Assembly: GCF_900113015.1 (NCBI RefSeq)
Contig: NZ_FONV01000010.1
Span: 433,205-497,204, forward strand
Origin: Actinoplanes philippinensis
Lineage (GTDB): Bacteria; Actinomycetota; Actinomycetes; Mycobacteriales; Micromonosporaceae
DNA length: 64,000 bases
Direction of reading: 5' to 3'
How positions within the stretch are numbered: the stretch's first letter is position 1; every line of letters starts with the position of its first letter. This document shows, piece after piece, positions 59,656-64,000 of this stretch. Below the pieces are notes generated by a model. That model was not told where the DNA came from. It made no database searches and saw only the letters and a list, made by a program, of their open reading frames with translations. A program made the translations under genes and the position numbers.

Positions 59656-60678
59656 TCACCCCCAGCAGTTCTGCTTGCCCCACGCGGAGTCCTTCGCCTC
59701 CACGCCGGCCTGCGGTTGGTCGGTGATCAGTTGCACGCCGGTGTCGACGAAGCTCTTGCCGGCGGTGTTCTGCGGTTTCGCGCCGGTCTTCGCGTACTCC
59801 GCGATCGCGGCGACGCCCAGCTCGGCCATCTTGATCGGGAACTGCATCGAGGTCGCGCCGATCACCCCGGCGGTGACGTTGTCGACGCCCGGGCAGCCGC
59901 CGTCGACCGAGACGATGGTGACCTCGCGCTCCCGGCCGGCCGCCTTCAGCGCCTCATAGGCGCCGGCCGCCGCGGGCTCGTTGATGGTGTAGACCAGATT
60001 GATCGAGGGATCCTTCTGGAGCAGGTTCTCCATGGCGGTCCGGCCGCCCTCTTCATTGCCGTCGGTGACGTCGTGCCCGGCGATGCGCGGGTCGCTCTCG
60101 TCACCGATGCGTCCCTTGTCGGCGACGTCGATGCCAAATCCTTCAAGAAAACCCTGATCACGTTGTACGTCCACGGACACCTGATTGGCGTTGAGGTCGA
60201 GCATCGCGATCCGAGCGTCCTTACCCTCGGTGGCGAACTTGGCCTTCGCCCACTGCCCGATCAGAAGCCCGGCCTGGTAGTTGTCGGTGGCGAAGGTGGC
60301 GTCCGCGGCATCGGCCGGCTCGACCGGGGTGTCCAGGGCGATGACCAGCATTCCGGCGTCGTGGGCCCGGTCGATGGCGGGCACGATCGCCTTCGAGTCG
60401 TTCGGGGTGATCAGGAAGCCCTTGGCGCCGAAGGAGATCAGATTCTCGATCGCCAGCACCTGGGCCTCGTTGTCGCCGTCCACCTTTCCGGAGAAGGTCT
60501 GCAGGTCGACCCCGGCGGTGGCGGCCGAGCCCTGCGCGCCCTTCTTCATGGTCACGAAGAAGGGATTGGTGTCGGTCTTGGTGATCAGCCCGACGACGGG
60601 CTCCCCGGTGCCCCGATTGCACGCGGCGCCGGTGAGAACCAGTAACAGACCGCTCGCGGCCACGACGAACCTGCGCAT
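59656..60678 (-). CDS. Sugar-binding lipoprotein of the ABC importer (FrcB-like)
   Basis: A 340-residue periplasmic-binding protein with lipobox LTGAACN and the RbsB/FrcB fold. Its motifs are LITKTDTNPFFVTMKKG (opening), LITPNDSKAIVPAI, ATDNYQAGLLIGQWA and VSVDGGCPGV. This is the receptor for the sugar taken up by the two genes downstream. GGAGGGGGC stands directly before the ATG. The importer is complete and tightly spaced. Regulation is unknown; no nearby regulator gene or clear operator was seen. Confidence 0.92.
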   Translation of the reverse strand: MRRFVVAASGLLLVLTGAACNRGTGEPVVGLITKTDTNPFFVTMKKGAQGSAATAGVDLQTFSGKVDGDNEAQVLAIENLISFGAKGFLITPNDSKAIVPAIDRAHDAGMLVIALDTPVEPADAADATFATDNYQAGLLIGQWAKAKFATEGKDARIAMLDLNANQVSVDVQRDQGFLEGFGIDVADKGRIGDESDPRIAGHDVTDGNEEGGRTAMENLLQKDPSINLVYTINEPAAAGAYEALKAAGREREVTIVSVDGGCPGVDNVTAGVIGATSMQFPIKMAELGVAAIAEYAKTGAKPQNTAGKSFVDTGVQLITDQPQAGVEAKDSAWGKQNCWG

Positions 60679-60861
60679 GCCCCCTCCAAGACATCGAGGA
60701 AGACCATTGCCTTGGAGTAGACGCCCAGGCCATCGGGCTGTCAACCGGAGACCAGATCGGTAACGGACAATTAGGATGGATCACATGCGGCTCGTACATC
60801 ACCGGCGCCCTGCACGACGTCGTCCTCCACCGGTTGCCGCCGCGTACGCCATGATCCCTCG

Positions 60862-61737
60862 GTGACCTCGATCAGCGACCGTCTCACCGACCTCGCCCAC
60901 CGCCTGTCCGGCATCCTCGACGTCCCGAGCGAGAAGGAGCTCCGCGACGTGCTGTTCGCCGCGGGCTGGCAACCGTCGCGGCACCACACCGCTGCCGTCC
61001 TCCAGCTCGGCGAGATGCTGGCCTACACCCTCCCGGAGCCCTGCAGCGCGCATCTCGTCATCGGCATCCACGACTTCGGCGACCCGCAGGAACTGGACGG
61101 GGAGGAGAGCGCCCAGCTCTATCAGGAGGCCGAAACACTCGCCGCCGACATCGCCGCGGAACTCCGCCTCGACCCGGCCGGCCCGTTCGACATCGACCCG
61201 CTTGAAGGCGTGCATCTCGCCCCGCACCGGTTCCGGGCCGGGCACTGGGCAGCCGGCGTCGCCGATGTCCAATATGACGCCGACCTGCCCCTGATCGTCG
61301 AAGCGCACTTCGCCTGGGGCGCGAACCTCCAGGACCGGCTCACCGCCCTGGTCCCGCCACCCGCCCGGCCGCCCGTGGTCGACTGGGCCACGATCGCCCG
61401 GCCGTTGCCCGCCGACTACCGCTGGCTCATCGACACCTACGGGCCGGGCCCGCTGGGCGGCGTCCTCGACCTGACCGCCCCCGGCCGGCTCCCCGCACCC
61501 CGGTCCGGCCCCGACCTGTTTCCCGAGCGCCTGGCCATGGCCACCTGCGGCGACGACGGCACACTCTCGTGGATCATGGACTCGACCCGGCCGTGGGAGA
61601 GCGACCCGGTCGAGGAGGTGAACAGCTGGCACCTGGAGCTGTCCCGCCCCGGCCTGCGCCGCGGATACGGCTGCGGCCTGCTGCATTTCATCGTGCTCGC
61701 GCTGACCGGAAAACACGAACCCGCCGCGACCGACTGA
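60862..61737 (+). CDS. SUKH-like protein (SMI1/KNR4 superfamily) of unknown role
   Basis: A 291-residue soluble protein. The second half begins VDWATIARPLPADYRWLIDTYGPG, the hallmark opening of SUKH/SMI1-KNR4 domains, and continues with GGVLDLTAP and a late WHLELS strand. The first half is a distinct acidic domain I do not recognise. SUKH domains are widespread immunity proteins in polymorphic toxin systems; no toxin gene is nearby, so that role is only a possibility. The GTG lacks a Shine-Dalgarno; CATGAT six bases upstream may serve as a -10 for leaderless expression. Confidence 0.72.
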   Translation: MTSISDRLTDLAHRLSGILDVPSEKELRDVLFAAGWQPSRHHTAAVLQLGEMLAYTLPEPCSAHLVIGIHDFGDPQELDGEESAQLYQEAETLAADIAAELRLDPAGPFDIDPLEGVHLAPHRFRAGHWAAGVADVQYDADLPLIVEAHFAWGANLQDRLTALVPPPARPPVVDWATIARPLPADYRWLIDTYGPGPLGGVLDLTAPGRLPAPRSGPDLFPERLAMATCGDDGTLSWIMDSTRPWESDPVEEVNSWHLELSRPGLRRGYGCGLLHFIVLALTGKHEPAATD

Positions 61738-61775
61738 CGGCCGACGGCGGGTCCAGGTCAAACCCGGCTGATTCG

Positions 61776-63200
61776 TCAGCCCAGGTCCACGGACGGGTAG
61801 AGCGGGAACGGGGCGAGCAGCTCGGTGGCCTGCTTGCTGATCCGGTCGGCGAGAGCCGGGTCCAGGGTGAACTTCGCCTTCGAACCCTCGGCCGGGGTGG
61901 TGGCCGCGAGCACCGTGTGGATCAGGTCGGCGATCTGGTCCATCTCGGCGACACCCAGGCCACGGCTGGTCAGCGCCGGCGTCCCGACCCGGATGCCGGA
62001 CGTGTACCACGCACCGTTCGGGTCGTTCGGGATCGCGTTACGGTTCGTCACGATGCCGCTGTCCAGCAGGGCCTGCTCGGCCTGCCGGCCGGTGATGCCG
62101 AACGGGTGCACGTCGAGCAGCACCAGGTGGTTGTCGGTGCCGCCGGACACCAGCTGCACACCCCGCTTCAGCAGGCCCTCGGCCAGCGCCTGGCTGTTGG
62201 TGACGATCTGCTGGGCGTAGGTCGCGAACTCAGGCCGGCGCGCCTCGGCGAAAGCGATCGCCTTCGCCGCCATCACGTGCGGCAGCGGGCCGCCGAGCAC
62301 CATCGGGCAGCCGCGGTCCACCTGCGGCGCGAGCTCCGGCTGGCAGAAGACAGCGCCACCCCGCGGGCCACGCAGGCTCTTGTGGGTGGTGGTGGTGACG
62401 ATGTGCGCGTGCTCGATCGGGTTGAAGTCGCCGGTGAACACGCCACCCGCGACCAGACCGGCGAAGTGCGCCATGTCGACCATGAAGGTCGCGCCCACCT
62501 CGTCGGCGATCTCCCGCATCTTCGCGAAATTGACCTTGCGAGGGTACGCCGAATAGCCGCCCACGATCACCGCGGGCTTGAACTCCTTGGCACTCTCCAG
62601 CAGGGCCGCGTAGTCGATCTGACCGGTCGCCGGGTCCACCCCGTAGCTGCGCTGGTCGAACATCTTGCCGGAGATGTTCGGACGGAAGCCGTGGGTCAGG
62701 TGGCCACCGGCGTCCAGCGACATGCCGAGCAGCCGCTGGTTGCCGAACGCCTGCCGCAGCTCGGCCCACTCGGCGTCGGTCAGGTCGTTGATCTGCCGCT
62801 TCTCGAACTTCTTCAGATACGGCACCTCGACCCGGTCGGCCAGGATGGCCCAGTAGGCGACGAGGTTGGCGTCGATGCCGGAGTGCGGCTGGACATACGC
62901 GTACGGCGCGCCGAACAGAGCCTTGGCGTGCTCGGCCGCCACGGACTCGACGATGTCGACGTTCTGGCAGCCGGCGTAGAACCGGCGGCCGACGGTGCCC
63001 TCCGCATACTTGTCGGAGAGCCAGTTACCCATGGCGAGCAGGACCGCCGGGGAAGCGTAATTCTCACTCGCGATCAGCTTCAGCGACTCACGCTGGTCGG
63101 TCAGCTCCTGCGCGATCGCGTCGGCGATACGCGGCTCGACGGAACGGACCACATCGAGGGCGGAGCGGAAAGCGATGGACTCGGCGTTCAACTCAGGCAT
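61776..63200 (-). CDS. glyA: Serine hydroxymethyltransferase, extended form
   Basis: A PLP enzyme that interconverts serine and glycine with tetrahydrofolate, the main source of one-carbon units. The PLP Lys lies in TTTTHKSLRGPRGG, and LIASENYAS, GRRFYAGCQN and SLDAGGHLTHG are all conserved. At 474 residues it is some 50 longer than typical GlyA. An insertion (roughly residues 115-150, from WAILADRVEVPYLKK to LRQAFGNQR) lies just before SLDAGGHLTHG, as in the long SHMTs of some actinobacteria. GGGAGGTCCC precedes the ATG. A ZTP riboswitch lies in its leader. Confidence 0.95.
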   Translation of the reverse strand: MPELNAESIAFRSALDVVRSVEPRIADAIAQELTDQRESLKLIASENYASPAVLLAMGNWLSDKYAEGTVGRRFYAGCQNVDIVESVAAEHAKALFGAPYAYVQPHSGIDANLVAYWAILADRVEVPYLKKFEKRQINDLTDAEWAELRQAFGNQRLLGMSLDAGGHLTHGFRPNISGKMFDQRSYGVDPATGQIDYAALLESAKEFKPAVIVGGYSAYPRKVNFAKMREIADEVGATFMVDMAHFAGLVAGGVFTGDFNPIEHAHIVTTTTHKSLRGPRGGAVFCQPELAPQVDRGCPMVLGGPLPHVMAAKAIAFAEARRPEFATYAQQIVTNSQALAEGLLKRGVQLVSGGTDNHLVLLDVHPFGITGRQAEQALLDSGIVTNRNAIPNDPNGAWYTSGIRVGTPALTSRGLGVAEMDQIADLIHTVLAATTPAEGSKAKFTLDPALADRISKQATELLAPFPLYPSVDLG

Positions 63201-63225
63201 GGGACCTCCCTATCACGTAGCGAAG

Positions 63226-63307
63226 AGGCCCAGGCGCACGGCATACGTCATCTCGACGGAGCCGCTCCACGATGGTCAACCATCCGAACGCGCCAGTCAC
63301 GGCCCAC
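63226..63307 (-). promoter_or_regulatory. ZTP (pfl) riboswitch controlling glyA
   Basis: On the minus strand the leader of glyA contains the conserved parts of the ZTP/ZMP riboswitch in order: GGGCCGTGACTGGCG, the GATGGTTGACCATC helix, CGTGGAGCGGCTCCG, and the pseudoknot end GTGCGCCTGGGC. In this class ZTP/ZMP binding, a sign of low folate, usually turns expression on. It lies 26 bases before the glyA start, leaving a short expression platform that includes the ribosome-binding site. Confidence 0.88.
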
Positions 63308-63358
63308 GCCCAGCATACCGGCGGATCGCCGGATGCCCGCACCCCATTGCGATGCTGC

Positions 63359-63892
63359 TCACCGCCGGTCGTCGTGCCGCACCGGGCCGGGCAGCGCCTC
63401 CCGCCAGTACCGGACGATCGCCTCCTGCAGCTCGTCGGCCGACACCTGCAGCCCGGTCACGGCGATGTTCACCCCGAGGAACCCGATCTTCCGGTTGACC
63501 TGCTGGAGCATGCCCTTCGTGCCGGACAGGTAGCGCTTCTCGAAGCCCTCCTCGACAACGACCACGACAAAAACCTGCCGCTGTACGACGAGCTGCTCCA
63601 CCCCACGAACCACATGCCACGGGATGACCTGCGACGACAGCCGGATGTCACGCACCCCGCCGGTGAATACCTCGACCACCGGCCCGCGGCGGAACACCTG
63701 CTGCCCGACCCGGACCGCCCCGAAGCCGAAGAACAGCACCCCGAAGACGCCGATCACGAAGCGCACGACGTCGAAGGACGGACCGGGCCGGCTCACCCAG
63801 GCCATGAAGGCACTTGCGGCGATCAGGGCGAACGCGGCCACCAGAAGGCCGAGCGACTTCGGCAACGACCGGTATACGAGCACGGCCTTCAC
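63359..63892 (-). CDS. Membrane protein with PH-like domain, STM3941-type
   Basis: A 177-residue protein with an N-terminal strand, two membrane helices (about residues 14-32 and 43-62) and a C-terminal beta-rich domain with PH-like topology (VVEVFTGGVRD, VIPWHVVRGVEQLVVQRQ, LSGTKGM). It resembles the STM3941 family, which has no known function. The GTG is chosen as the start closest to the first strand; no ribosome-binding site is clear. It lies between glyA's leader and the 5S rRNA terminator, in the same direction as both. Confidence 0.7.
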   Translation of the reverse strand: MKAVLVYRSLPKSLGLLVAAFALIAASAFMAWVSRPGPSFDVVRFVIGVFGVLFFGFGAVRVGQQVFRRGPVVEVFTGGVRDIRLSSQVIPWHVVRGVEQLVVQRQVFVVVVVEEGFEKRYLSGTKGMLQQVNRKIGFLGVNIAVTGLQVSADELQEAIVRYWREALPGPVRHDDRR

Positions 63893-63916
63893 CGTAGTGG
63901 ACAAAGGCAAAAAGAA

Positions 63917-63946
63917 AAGGCCCACCCAGTCACCCGGGTGGGCCTT
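63917..63946 (-). terminator. Terminator of the rRNA operon
   Basis: An 11-bp stem (AAGGCCCACCC / GGGTGGGCCTT) is followed on the minus strand by TTTTCTTTTTG. It lies just after the 3' end of 5S rRNA. Confidence 0.88.
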
Positions 63947-63956
63947 TCCATACGTT

Positions 63957-64000
63957 GAGTCCGGCGGCGTCCTACTCTCCCACACCCTCCCGAGTGCAGT
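63957..64000 (-). rRNA. 5S ribosomal RNA, 3' end (cut by window edge)
   Basis: The minus strand reads CTGCACTCGGGAGGGTGTGGG then AGAGTAGGACGCCGCCGGACT, the conserved 3' portion of actinobacterial 5S rRNA. About 44 bases are inside the window; 16S and 23S must lie further right. Confidence 0.93.

Noticed and set aside
60862..61737. A polymorphic-toxin immunity locus around the SUKH-like gene
   Set aside because: No toxin, Rhs/YD-repeat, or secretion-system gene is adjacent; a single SUKH-like domain is not enough.
61776..63200. A second gene fused inside the long glyA frame
   Set aside because: The extra residues are an internal insertion in an otherwise continuous SHMT with all motifs in one frame, not a separate domain.

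Overview
This window looks like chromosomal DNA of a high-GC filamentous actinomycete. The gene families and the many GTG and leaderless starts suggest Micromonosporaceae, something like Actinoplanes; that placement is inference, not a database match. Actinobacterial markers include a resuscitation-promoting-factor hydrolase behind a c-di-AMP riboswitch, DUF3040 and DUF397 proteins, a class I DAHP synthase behind an aromatic-amino-acid attenuator, and KatG. I see no prophage, insertion sequence, CRISPR array or conjugative module.

Layout. 1-8.5 kb: a truncated CHASE3-type histidine kinase translationally coupled to a receiver-phosphatase protein, a zinc-ribbon protein, a secreted/membrane M28 peptidase, Smr and TPR proteins, and an OmpR-type two-component pair. 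8.5-14.8 kb: an attenuated DAHP synthase, a YkcB-like glycosyltransferase, DUF3040, a membrane protein and a vanadium-haloperoxidase-like enzyme. 14.8-19.8 kb: one giant secreted nuclease/5'-nucleotidase. 20-24 kb: ddl-alr facing a VanRS-like two-component system. 24-27.5 kb: katG, tRNA-Arg(CCT), and an rpf gene with its riboswitch.

27.5-33.3 kb: a saccharopine-dehydrogenase-like reductase, then a GNAT / winged-helix / Asp-Glu-racemase-like operon. The racemase-like gene carries an in-frame 33-bp repeat array, is followed by a second, intergenic array, and faces a DUF3500 gene with a C-terminal frameshift. 33.3-46 kb: secreted carbohydrate-active and surface proteins (PL4 rhamnogalacturonan lyase with a LacI-type operator, FG-GAP and RTX proteins, a beta-helix hydrolase), a GT39-like membrane enzyme, an MFS permease, an atypical LuxR regulator and an epimerase. 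46-51.8 kb: ahcY under a SAH riboswitch, DUF4142, a CPA1 antiporter and an orphan sugar-binding lipoprotein. 51.8-61.7 kb: a TetR-controlled ABC exporter, a GGDEF-EAL protein coupled to a solute-binding lipoprotein, a complete sugar ABC importer and a SUKH-like protein. 61.7-64 kb: glyA under a ZTP riboswitch, a membrane protein, and the 3' end of a 5S rRNA at the right edge, so an rRNA operon continues beyond the window.

The most notable theme is RNA-level control of central metabolism. Four different cis-regulatory RNAs can be recognised by eye: an aromatic leader-peptide attenuator, c-di-AMP, SAH and ZTP. SAH-ahcY and ZTP-glyA both govern one-carbon/methyl metabolism. The best candidates for something less described are the GGDEF-EAL/solute-binding-protein pair, the repeat-ridden racemase/DUF3500 locus, and the ddl-alr/VanRS-like arrangement.
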